Shown here one piece after another: positions 50,950 through 59,644 of a stretch of 64,000 nucleotides of DNA; position 1 is the first letter of the stretch, and every line of letters begins with the position of its first letter. A model generated the notes under the pieces. It made no database searches and had not been told where the DNA came from. It was given only the letters and a program-made list of their open reading frames with translations. Position numbers and translations under genes: made by a program. The stretch covers positions 620,001 through 684,000 of the forward strand of contig JAJOHG010000015.1 of the NCBI GenBank assembly GCA_021029095.1. The letters run 5' to 3'. Source of the stretch: Phellopilus nigrolimitatus (Eukaryota > Basidiomycota > Agaricomycetes > Hymenochaetales > Hymenochaetaceae).

Positions 50950-51263
50950 TGTTGCAACAAATATAGTATCTAGATTTTAAGTCCAAGTTATAGTAGACTA
51001 TAAGCAGGTAAACACGAGTTAACAATTCTGCTGTTCCCTGGTGGCCAGGGCCCAGCATATATACATGGCAGCTATTATTAGAGACAATAGTTTACTATAG
51101 TTTACAACTATATTTTGCAAGCAAAGTGAACTGTGCAAAGGAGCTGACACACAAACCAGCTTCTATGAGCTTATATGCAATCTAGTTTCAGTGTTGCTAC
51201 AAACTGCTGTGCAAAGTAGCTTCCATGCAAATCAATTTCAGGGTTGATGCCTATTTGTTGACA
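50950..51263. mobile_element. Probable solo LTR of a Copia-like element inside the TPR pseudogene
   Basis: The TPR coding pattern is interrupted from about 50934 to 51325. Inside, the sequence starts TGTTGCAACAAATATAG and ends CTATTTGTTGACA, so the ends are inverted (TGTTG..AACAAATA against TATTTGTTGACA) as in LTRs. No coding sequence is present. I cannot find a clear target duplication, and the flanking 16 and about 60 bases not belonging to TPR leave the exact borders open. It is CpG-depleted like its host, so it is probably older than the gag element. Confidence 0.5.
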
Positions 51264-51395
51264 TCATCCTCCTTAGCTAAGCTTATGTCATGAGGCATGA
51301 CACTTTAACAGGATAATAAGGCCATGAAGAGAGACTGCAAGAACAGGATTGAACCTGTCTGGGTTGTTATCTGAAAGAGCCTGCCTAATGGTGAG

Positions 51396-51584
51396 TGTTG
51401 AAATGACGAGCTCGATCGTTGCGTCATTTTTTTGTTTATTTGTTTCTTATCAGCCCATATAGTATAAGTAGTGCCGTGCATGTACTTTTCCCCTTATCCG
51501 TTTGCCTCAGAGCTCAGCAGGTCAAACGTGAATTCATTTGCTTTTGTCTACGTCTCATGGCACTAAGCTACCGAAACTACAACA
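51396..51584 (+). repeat. 5' LTR of the gag-only element
   Basis: It is 189 bp with ends TGTTG/CAACA. Compared with the 3' LTR it has T or A where the other has C or G at 51457, 51465 and 51558. All three are in the direction expected of cytosine deamination. Confidence 0.9.
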
Positions 51585-51952
51585 CAAACGGATTGCCTCG
51601 CTTGAGGGTCACATCAAGTAGCCTTGTGGGGCTCAGACCACAAAACCAGTCAACGGGACTGTAAACCGGACGACACGGTCACTGCGCGTCGCGGACGGCA
51701 CACCGGAATCTGCAGGCTGTGGGCCTTACAGTCACTGCTGCGGCACACCGGTATCTTATCTACGGTCACTGCGCGCACGTGCGGCACACCGGTATCTACG
51801 GGCCGCGTGCCTTTTTTGGCCTCTGCCGTGGCACGCCATTTCTCTTATCTTGCGTTCGCTACTGCGCAATCACCCTCTATCTCGTTCTTAAACCCGACAG
51901 ACCCAGAGTAGTCTGAATCGAGTTTCGCGGCACAACACTCGCTTCGCTCGCC
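51585..51952 (+). repeat. Leader of the gag-only element with three imperfect internal repeats
   Basis: Between the 5' LTR and the gag start, a unit with CGGTCACTGCGCG and GGCACACCGG(A/T)ATCT recurs about three times (roughly 51676-51800). Such repeats could be packaging or dimerisation structure; this is a guess from position. Confidence 0.55.
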
Positions 51953-52765
51953 ATGGGATCCGACATCGAAAAGCTCACAGGAGGGAACTATGAGGATTGG
52001 GCTCCGGTGATGGAGGCTTTGCTGGTGGACAAAGACGTTTGGGGTGTGGTGTCCGGAGACGATGTCGAGCCGCTTGGTGGACCGAACTCAAAGCCAGTCA
52101 AGATGTACCGCCGCAAGCAGCACCTTGCGAAGGCGAAGATCGTCCTGAATGTGGACAAGTCGCAGCTGCCGCACACGCATTTCGGCACACCAAAGGAGAT
52201 CTGGGACGAGCTCAAGCGTGTCCATACGCCCCGCGGTATCGGCAGTCTTCTCGCCCTACGCCGCCGCTTTTTCAACATGGTGAAGGCGCCCAACCAATCC
52301 ATCCAGTCATGGGCCGCCGACATTCGGCACACTGCCTACCTTCTTGAGAAGGCGAAATTCGACATTACGGAGATCGACAAAACTCTTGCCCTTACCCAGG
52401 GACTCCCGGAGACATACGCACCACTTATCGTCGCGCTTGACAGCACTCCGGCCGACGAACTCACATTCGAGACTGTCATTGATCGACTGCTCAACGAGGA
52501 ATCACGTCAAACGCACCCAGTCAAGGCTGAACCCGAGGACGTTGCGATGGCTGTGGTCCCCGCTGGACGCCGCTTCACCGGAGAAGTGAAGAGGAAGGGA
52601 TCAGGGCTTCAGGGGGTGCAGTGCCATAAGTGCCGGGGCATTGGGCACATGCGCAACGCCTGCCCGTCGCTCGAGGACGACGTTGCCAACGCTGTTGACG
52701 AGGACCCCGACACCGCCGCGTGCGCCGACGAAGTCGACTCGCTCTCGGACTCGGACCTTTGGTAG
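51953..52765 (+). CDS. Copia-type Gag protein with CCHC zinc knuckle
   Basis: An uninterrupted frame of 270 residues. The first part is the gag-polypeptide domain of Copia elements: LTGGNYEDWAPVMEALL at the start, IWDELKRVHTPRG in the middle, FFNMVKAPNQSIQSWAADI and ALTQGLPETYAPLIVAL. The zinc knuckle CHKCRGIGHMRNACP lies near residue 225. The tail is acidic and ends in SDLW. The frame is intact, so the protein may still be made and could assist particle assembly. No pol follows; the stop lies about 90 bp before the purine tract. Confidence 0.92.
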   Translation: MGSDIEKLTGGNYEDWAPVMEALLVDKDVWGVVSGDDVEPLGGPNSKPVKMYRRKQHLAKAKIVLNVDKSQLPHTHFGTPKEIWDELKRVHTPRGIGSLLALRRRFFNMVKAPNQSIQSWAADIRHTAYLLEKAKFDITEIDKTLALTQGLPETYAPLIVALDSTPADELTFETVIDRLLNEESRQTHPVKAEPEDVAMAVVPAGRRFTGEVKRKGSGLQGVQCHKCRGIGHMRNACPSLEDDVANAVDEDPDTAACADEVDSLSDSDLW

Positions 52766-52862
52766 ATATATTGTTTTGTTTATTTCGCTTTTTTTTCCTT
52801 ATATTTTCTTTGATCATTTTTTATTCTTACTTATTGCCAACGATGCTTCGCTCGAGGGGGTG

Positions 52863-53051
52863 TGTTGAAATGACGAGCTCGATCGTTGCGTCATTTTTTT
52901 GTTTATTTGTTTCTTATCAGCCCGTATAGTACAAGTAGTGCCGTGCATGTACTTTTCCCCTTATCCGTTTGCCTCAGAGCTCAGCAGGTCAAACGTGAAT
53001 TCATTTGCTTTTGTCTACGTCTCACGGCACTAAGCTACCGAAACTACAACA
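52863..53051 (+). repeat. 3' LTR of the gag-only element
   Basis: It is 189 bp, differing from the 5' LTR at three sites, and preceded by the purine tract at about 52853-52862. It is followed directly by GTGAG, the second copy of the target duplication. Confidence 0.9.
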
Positions 53052-53349
53052 GTGAGTGCTTTCTGGATATCTTCCAGTGCCTCCTTGTGTCCATCCAGTT
53101 TTGACGAGTGAATGGGCAAATTGTGAAGTGACGCATGAAGGTCAGGGTCATAGAGATTTCCATGGCCTTCTGCCAACTTCTGAATGACTACAGTGTTTAG
53201 CTTGTCGAGCTGCATTGCTTCACTGTGAAGCCCTATGGCAAGTAAGACACCCGCAAGTTTAACGGATCTGTGGAAGCATGTGATAGTATGCATCTATGAA
53301 GCATAATCCGAAAATATGCGGAGAAGAGAAATGATCTCGAGAGCATCCA

Positions 53350-54080
53350 TGGCGCAGCTGCTAGAGACATTCAGAACTGTTTATACCTTTCGCAGCACGA
53401 AAACGCGACTCTGATTTCTTGAAGACGAGTACGTATATGGCGGCCATGACGGGCTGACTATACCTAAAGCTTACGGTGGCCCAGGATGCTGAAATATTTG
53501 ATGATTCACTCTGAATCACAGCGTTTGTGCTGCTGACGCATTTGAGGAATTGAATGGGGCGGAAGCCGGTGTCCAGCTGACCTACGAGCGAGAGCCGACT
53601 CGGAAGTCGTAGAACATAGCGCTTTGCTCAGCTAGAAGCCACTTTACTTTATTTCCACTCTTCGTAAAACATGACGTTGTTCTTTTGTGCTAAGTGTCCT
53701 TACGGTAAGCCTCGGGGTGCATGTACGCGTGAGGCCCAATTATAGAAATGTTTCGAAAGATGGCTTTCCTTTTGCTCGCTCGCTGTCTCCGTGCTCTTCG
53801 TAACGTCTCGTGTAATCTATTCTGCCTCTGCTCGAATATCGCGAATGTCGTCCATCTGTCATGCTCGCTTAGCTCGACGAATCACTGGGACGTGACAATC
53901 ATATGGAGGAGATGGACAAGGGGCGCCCCAACGTGACGCCTCGGGCGGTGTGCGCGTGAGACACCGTGCGGCCTGCAGCGGAGGAACTACCATTCGGTCC
54001 TCATATAAACCGGCCCACCGTGTCTCCTGCGCACTCAGAGCCAGACAGCCCACCAACTCGCTCAGCCACAACCTCCTGCA
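53350..54080. repeat. Duplicated intergenic block between the TPR pseudogene and CYP53
   Basis: The left part (53350-53790) matches 49440-49950 in direct orientation and 58550-58800 in inverted orientation. The right part, including the CYP53 promoter with its TATAAAC at about 54005, matches 58840-59090 inverted, for instance CTTGTCCATCTCCTCC and GTGATTCGTCGAGCTAAGCG on the opposite strand. It is thus a piece of DNA present two to three times in 10 kb. Confidence 0.65.
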
Positions 54081-54082
54081 TC

Positions 54083-56010
54083 ATGGCGTCGTCCATCCTC
54101 GACGCGCTTCCGCACGTCGACGCCCTCTCTATCGCAATCCTGCTCCCGCTCCTCGCCGGGCTGGGGCTCGTGGTGCCCTACCTCGCCGACCCGTACTGCA
54201 TCAGGTCGAACGGCGTCACCGGCCCCGTCCTCGCGCGGTTCTCCGATCTCTGGCTGGGCTGGGTCGCCGCGCAGGGACACAGATCCGAGGTTGTGCACGA
54301 GCTGCACAAGAAATACGGTGAGTGCCTAGGGACTTTGATTTTGTACTTCAAATCCCTCCCCCTCGTCCTTCACCCCCTCGTCCTTCATTCTGCGCCAGCT
54401 AGTCGTACAATAACAAAAGCCTTCTCTTTGCTCGAGCTAACGTCTGGCCGCAGGCACGTTCGTGCGCCTCGCGCCGAACCACGTTTCCGTCAGCGACCCG
54501 GACGCACTGCAGGTCGTCTACGCGCACGGGGGCGGCACGCTCAAGGCGGACTTCTACGACGCGTTCGTGTCCATCCGGCGCGGGCTCTTCAACACGCGCT
54601 CGCGCGCAGAGCACACGCGCAAGCGCAAGATCGTCGCGCACATCTTCGCGCCGAAGGAGGTGCGCGCGTTCGAGCCGTACGTGCGCCAGCACGTGCGCGA
54701 GCTGCTCGCGCGCTGGGACGCGCTCTGTGAAGGCGGCGCAAAGGGCCTGGCGGGCGACGACGGCGAGGGCGGGTGGCGGGGCCGCGACGGCCGCGTCTGC
54801 TTTAATTGCCTGCCGTGGTACAACTACCTCGCGTTCGACATCATCGGCGACCTGGCTTTCGGCTCGCCGTTCGGCATGATCCAGGCCGGCAAGGACGCCG
54901 CGCCCGTCGCGAAGGACACCAAGGCCGCCATCGCGGGCTACGGCGGCGGCGCCGCTGGTGCGGGCGCGGCGCCCGCGGTCACGGAGCTGGCCGCGGTGCA
55001 GGTGCTCAATGACCGCGGCGAGTACTCCGCGGCGATGGGCGTGCTCCCGCCGCGCTGGCGCCCATTCGCGCGGCGGCTGCCGTGGTACGCGAAGGGCAGC
55101 GCGGCGGTGCAGAACCTCGCGGGCCTCGCGGTCGCCGCGGTCGCGAAGCGCCTCGCGTGCCCGACGGAGCGCACGGACCTGCTGAGCAAGCTGCAGGAGG
55201 GCAAGGACGACGCGGGCGCGCCGATGGGCCGCGAGGAGCTCACCGCCGAGGCGCTCACGCAGCTCATCGCGGGGTCGGACACGACGTCCAAGTGCGTAAA
55301 ACGCGCGCGCTCCGTACATCATGCTGGCTCAACTGACTCTCCTCCCCCTGTGTAGCTCGTCCTGCGCGATTACGTACTACATCGCGCGCAACCCGCAGGT
55401 GCAGGCGAAGCTGCACGCCGAGCTGGATGGCGCGCTCGGCGCGGACGACGACGCCGTCGCGGACGCGGAGGCCGTGAAGCGGCTGCCGTACCTCGCGGCG
55501 GTGATCGACGAGACCCTGCGGCTGCACAGCACGTCGGGCATCGGGCTCCCGCGCGTCGCGCCGCCCGGCGGGCTCTCTGTGCTCGGCCGCGCGTTCCCCG
55601 CGGGGACGGTGCTGAGCGTGCCGAGCTACACGGTGCACCGCGACGCGCGCGCGTGGGGCGCGGACGCGGGGGTGTTTCGACCGGAGAGGTGGTTCGAGCG
55701 CGACCCGGTGGAGATGCAGCGCGCGTTCAACCCGTTCTCGGTCGGCCCGCGCGCGTGCGTTGGCCGCAACCTCGCGAGCATGGAGCTGCTCGTGATCGTC
55801 GCGTCGGTGTTCCGCCGCTACGAGTTCGTGCTGGAGGAGCCGGACAAGCCGGTGCGTGTTTTTCTTTTTTTTGCGTTCTTTGTGCGCGTGCACGTCGTGG
55901 CCTGGTCTGACCGGAGAACTTGTCTTGTGTCTGCGCAGCTCGAGACGTGCGAGGGCTTCCTGCGCAAGCCGGTGGAGTGCCGGGTGGGCGTCAAGCGGCG
56001 CGACGTTTGA
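54083..56010 (+). CDS. Cytochrome P450, CYP53-like (benzoate 4-monooxygenase type)
   Basis: Four exons: 54083-54317, 54454-55291, 55356-55851 and 55939-56010, giving 546 residues. The N-terminus has a membrane anchor (LSIAILLPLLAGLGLVVPYL). CYP53-typical blocks are FVRLAPNHVSVSDPDALQVV, then ADFYDAFVSIRRGLFNTRSR and EHTRKRKIVAHIFAPKEV. General P450 motifs: I-helix AGSDTTS (in the spliced protein SDTTSNSSCA), K-helix ETLRLHS, PERW, and the heme loop FNPFSVGPRACVGRNL with the cysteine ligand. CYP53 enzymes hydroxylate benzoate and related aromatic acids, often as detoxification of wood-derived compounds. A glycine/alanine-rich insert near residue 290 is unusual. A duplicated copy of its promoter exists at 58.84-59.09 kb without a gene attached. 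Confidence 0.9.
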
Positions 56011-56399
56011 AATTAAAAGGGGGGTCCCGCCGACGCGGGTGTTTTCTTGCTCTGTTCTTTTTTTCGTTTCGACTTGGATTGCTGTCGGGCGCGAGGCGCC
56101 GTCTACTAAGTTCGCTCTGTCTCTGTTTTCTGTCCCGTTTTTTCCCAAACAGTGTTATTTGTGTACACTACCGCACCCGCGAAAAAATAAACGCGCTTCT
56201 CGCAACTATCCAATATCCAGAAATAAGTGTGGGACGCAAGGCACCCAGCGTCGACCGGCCGGGTGCTTCCTGGCTCTCATGCCGCCCCCCTTTCCAGCAC
56301 GCATGTGAACCGTCTCGCTCCGTTCCCTTCCCCGCAGCAAACCCTTCCCCTCCCCTCTTCACGCACGACGCCCCCCACGCACGACGACGCACGACAGCC

Positions 56400-57187
56400 A
56401 TGGCCATCCAGTCGCGCACAACCTCCAGCGCGCCCTCCGGCAGCGCGACAGCCGCGAGCGGCGCGACCGCGGCGGCGTTCCCACCGATCGAGAACGGCGG
56501 GCCCGCGCCGGTCATCCCCGCGTTCCTGCTCACGGGCGTGCTCGTCATCTTGCTCGTGGCGCTCGTGTGGTGGCGGCGGGTCGCGCAGGGGCGCGCGGCG
56601 GCGGCCGCCGCCGCTGCGCGAAACCATATGACGATGGGCGTCTTTATTCGGAGTGGGATGGGCGCGCCCGAGGAACGGGAGGGGCGTGCGCCGAGGACGC
56701 CAGAGCTGGGCACCGCGCCGCGCCTGTGGGACGTGCATTTGGCGGGGGGCGGCGCCCCGGGGGCGCGCTGGCGGGACGTGCATGTGCGTTAAGTTCTCGT
56801 GTTATTTGCCTCCAGCGCGTAGCTGCTGATTGTTATTGTTGTTATCGTTGTTTGCAGCCGCTGTGCGCGGCGCTCGTGGCGACGATGCCGCCTCCCCGGC
56901 CGCGCGCCGCGGGCCCGGGGGACAACAGGCTGCGGGACAGCGACGGAGGCGGCAGCCGCGCACACGGGAGGTGCGGAGCGCTCGGTGCGCGCCTGCGTGC
57001 GCGGGAAGTGCCCGGGCCGCCTCCTCCTCCGCCTCCACACGGAGAAAAAGGCGCGCGCGGGGGACGACTGCGAGTCGCGGTGGTCGTAGCGCTACCGACT
57101 CCGGCTCCGGAGCGCGGCGCGGGGGCGTTTGGGTTGGATGTGATGCTCGGGGTGGCGGAGGTGCCGTTCACGCGGGGGGAAGGATAG
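56400..57187 (+). CDS. Small single-pass membrane protein with PRLWDV motif (paralog a)
   Basis: Two exons, 56400-56783 and 56858-57187, giving 237 residues. A short serine/alanine-rich N-terminus is followed by one membrane helix (VIPAFLLTGVLVILLVALVWW) and a basic stretch. APRLWDVHLAGGG, a proline-rich linker and LRVAVVVALPTPAP ... VMLGVAEV near the end are shared with the next gene. I know the PxLWDV pattern from mushroom proteins of unknown role but cannot name a family. Extreme GC and low complexity make the exact end less certain. It follows CYP53 in the same direction, 389 bp from its stop. Confidence 0.6.
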
Positions 57188-57447
57188 CCGACCCCGCAGC
57201 TTACTCACGCATCGATCTTACATACCGTAGAAGGCCTTGCGCGCCGGCCAGCAGCCAGCGGCAAGCGCGAGCGCCCGTGTGAGTCACGGGCGCCTGTGAA
57301 CATACAAGCCCAAGTTTATCCTCATGTACTCGCGCTCTAACATGGCGACATTCAATTAAATTATGGTCTGAGCCGTCTCTCGCCCGTCCTTGATGCAGCC
57401 CCGCCGTGACTCACAGTCGCGCTCCCCAAACCGTCCCTCTCGCCGCG

Positions 57448-58152
57448 ATGAGCACGCCCTCGCGCCCCCTTGCACTCGCCCCGCGCGCGACGAGTACGCA
57501 GACCCCCGCCTCTGGCAGCTCGAACAGCCTGCTCTTCGGCTTCGGCTTCCTCGCCATCTTCGTCGCGTTCGTCGGCGGCGCCCTCGCGTGGCAGCGCTTC
57601 TCCGGCGCGCGCCGCCGCGCTCGCCTGCACGCCCGGCGCGAGCGGAGGCGCGCCGCCGCGGCGCAGCGGCCCCGTCTATGGGACGTGTATGTCCGTGGGG
57701 CCGGAAGCGGAGGAGGCAGCGCGCGCGGGTGCTGGAGCGACATGAAGGTGAGCGCGCACAGGTTCTTATGGAGAGGCAAGACGCGTCTGACTACTCGTTG
57801 TGCGTGCGCGCAGCCCCTCGCCGCACAGATCCAGCCCCCAGACGCACCAGAGGTAGCAGCGCCTGCGACCCCGTCTGCGCCCCTGCCCCGCCCGCATCCT
57901 GTACATTCTCCCCGTGAGCCCCAGTGGGAAGGGCGCGTGCGGGTGTCCGTGCTCGTCTGCATGCCCGCGCCCCCCTCGGCGACACCTCGCAGCGCGTCGG
58001 TGCATCCCGTCGGTGATGACCCGGATGTAGACGCGGACCCACCAACTTCGGAAGGCCGCCCGCTGCACTACGCGCTCGGCATCGCCGAGGTGCGGCTCGC
58101 CGACCCACACACGCGCAGCGCGGTGCACCCGAGCCATGTACCTGCCTCATGA
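57448..58152 (+). CDS. Small single-pass membrane protein with PRLWDV motif (paralog b)
   Basis: Two exons, 57448-57747 and 57814-58152, giving 212 residues. The layout is the same as in paralog a, including an intron at the equivalent place before PLAAQ (PLCAA in paralog a). The membrane helix is LLFGFGFLAIFVAFVGGALAW followed by many arginines. RPRLWDVYVRG and VRVSVLVCMPAPPS ... YALGIAEVRL are the conserved pieces. The two genes are a tandem duplication of unknown function. Three hundred bases separate them without other content. Confidence 0.6.
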   Translation: MSTPSRPLALAPRATSTQTPASGSSNSLLFGFGFLAIFVAFVGGALAWQRFSGARRRARLHARRERRRAAAAQRPRLWDVYVRGAGSGGGSARGCWSDMKVSAHRFLWRGKTRLTTRCACAQPLAAQIQPPDAPEVAAPATPSAPLPRPHPVHSPREPQWEGRVRVSVLVCMPAPPSATPRSASVHPVGDDPDVDADPPTSEGRPLHYALGIAEVRLADPHTRSAVHPSHVPAS

Positions 58153-58359
58153 CCCCCGTGTATATCTGCTCGCACGGTACTCTGTATATTCTATGTATTT
58201 GTATTTCGCTGCTCAGCCCCGCCCGCACGCCCTTCAAACAGACGACGCGTCTGCCAACTTCAACCCGCGAAAATGATCGATTGCAGCAATGTAGGACGGG
58301 AAGCATGCCCACCCATGAGGGCTCACAGTCAAAATAAACACATCAGTGAGGGAGTGTTA

Positions 58360-58475
58360 CTCCCCCCTCTCAGGCTTATACACTGGCGAGCGGCTGCCCT
58401 GTGCCAACCAAACAAGTATCAGGCATGATAACAGCCACACGCTCTAATTGCTCAGTGTCTGTGCGCCGGTCGAGA
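58360..58475. repeat. Degenerate tRNA-Asn-like remnant
   Basis: The plus strand contains AACAGCCACACGCTCTAA and TGCTCAGTG, nearly the same as the D and anticodon arms of the tRNA-Asn gene at 49040-49137 (AACAGTCACACGCTCTAA, ACTGAGCCATG). A T-arm-like CTCAGGCTTATAC lies to its left. Stems no longer pair, so it is not a gene. It supports the view that the 49 kb and 58 kb regions share origin. Confidence 0.45.
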
Positions 58476-58549
58476 GGAGATAATGCTGTTGCTTTTACGG
58501 TGGGAGGACGAAGGCCGCAGGCCTGGCAAGTAGTTCCGAAGGGACATAA

Positions 58550-59090
58550 GAGCGTGCAAAACGCGATGCTGTGGCTTCCGGCCCATACAATTCCTAACGA
58601 GACATGCGCAGCAGCGCAAACGCCGTCACTCAGCGCGGATCGGAGCAAGGTGTATATTCTGGGCACCGTAAAGCTTAAGGCATAGCCAGCCGGCATGACC
58701 GCCATACTCGCTCATTTAGAAGAAATTCAGAGTTGCAATTTCGTACATAGCTAGTCTTAACGAGGACCGAGGGAGCTGGGGCTGCGGAGGGTAAAAATCT
58801 TATGAGTGACACTTAGTCAGAAATTGGCGGGCTGTCTTACTCTGAGTGCGCGGGAGATAAGGTGGGCTGGTTTCTTTGAGGATTGGATGGTAATCTCGCC
58901 GCTGCACGCCGGCCGAGGCATCACGCCCGCCCGCCCGCCCCTTGTCCATCTCCTCCATGATTGTCACATCCAGTGATTCGTCGAGCTAAGCGACCATGAC
59001 AGATGGGCGACATTCAAGCAGAGGCAAAATGGATTATACGAGACGTTGCGAAGAGCACGGAGACAGCGAGTGAGCAAAAGGAAAGCGCTT
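58550..59090. repeat. Mosaic of inverted copies of the TPR/CYP53 intergenic DNA
   Basis: 58550-58800 aligns with the reverse complement of 53400-53660. 58840-58930 aligns with the reverse complement of the CYP53 promoter (53940-54070). 58930-59090 aligns with that of 53750-53930. The order of blocks differs from the 53 kb copy, so at least one rearrangement followed duplication. Confidence 0.6.
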
Positions 59091-59644
59091 CTGAACGTGT
59101 GTATGCGTTTACGGAAGTGGACAGCATCCCTCACCGGTAGCTACGATCTGAGGAAGCAAATATTGGGGCCTGGCGCGCGGACCAGATCTTCCTGTAAGTG
59201 CATGTATTAGTGACAATGTTGAGCGACACCATAAAGAACAACAGACAATGTACTCCCATATCTTCGACATAATCACTACGAAAGCAATGTCATTTCGGGA
59301 TAAATATCAGATCACGCAGCTCCCAGCGTCAATCATTAGGTTTTGCTTTTGAAGAACGCGCATCTAACTTTTTCGAAGTCAAGCACACCGCCTCGTGGCA
59401 GAGCGAATGAGCATTGATCATCATCCCACGGGCACGCCGGCACTGCGTGTTCGCTCCGTGTCGCACCCCTTGTCCTTCGACCCCCATCATCTCTGGCCTC
59501 ACCAGCGTTGCTCGCGCACTTGCGTCCTCTTGAATATTGCACTTAGACCTTTTCTGTGTTTACTGAGCTGTCGACCACTCCAGAGTTCGTAGCTACCGCA
59601 GATCGCACATCTTTGCGCAACTGTACCTGATCTTGCGGCGCTAG

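Larger units (their letters stand above)
51396..53051 (+). mobile_element. Non-autonomous LTR retrotransposon carrying only gag (Copia-type)
   Basis: Two 189-bp direct repeats (51396-51584 and 52863-53051) begin TGTTG and end CAACA. A 5-bp target duplication GTGAG flanks the element (51391-51395 and 53052-53056). Between the LTRs lie a leader, one gag frame (51953-52765) and a purine tract (CGAGGGGGTG) just before the 3' LTR. There is no protease, integrase or reverse transcriptase, so it must be moved by another element. LTRs differ at three sites, all C/T or G/A, so the insertion is fairly recent. It splits the TPR pseudogene between two repeats. Its body keeps many CpG, unlike the surrounding host DNA. 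Confidence 0.9.
50092..53345 (-). pseudogene. TPR-protein gene broken by two insertions
   Basis: The C-terminal part (50092-50933) encodes TPR units of about 42 residues such as RHEEALGAIQKSVTIRQVL and ends THLEFT, exactly like the intact gene at 59.6-61.6 kb. Another piece lies at about 51326-51395 and the N-terminal TPR start at 53057-53293 (LHSEAMQLDKLNTVVIQKL). They are separated by an LTR-like insert (about 50934-51325) and a gag-only retrotransposon (51396-53051). Frameshifts near 50670 and 50830 and a stop near 53293 add to the damage, and the N-terminal exons present in the intact copy are missing. The 3' flank (50000-50091) also aligns with that of the intact gene. CpG is nearly absent from the older parts. 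Confidence 0.85.

Noticed and set aside
52575..52817. Frame antisense to gag
   Set aside because: It has no retroviral or other motif; gag on the plus strand is complete.
54399..55322. 307-codon frame antisense to the P450
   Set aside because: Shadow of the CYP53 coding strand.
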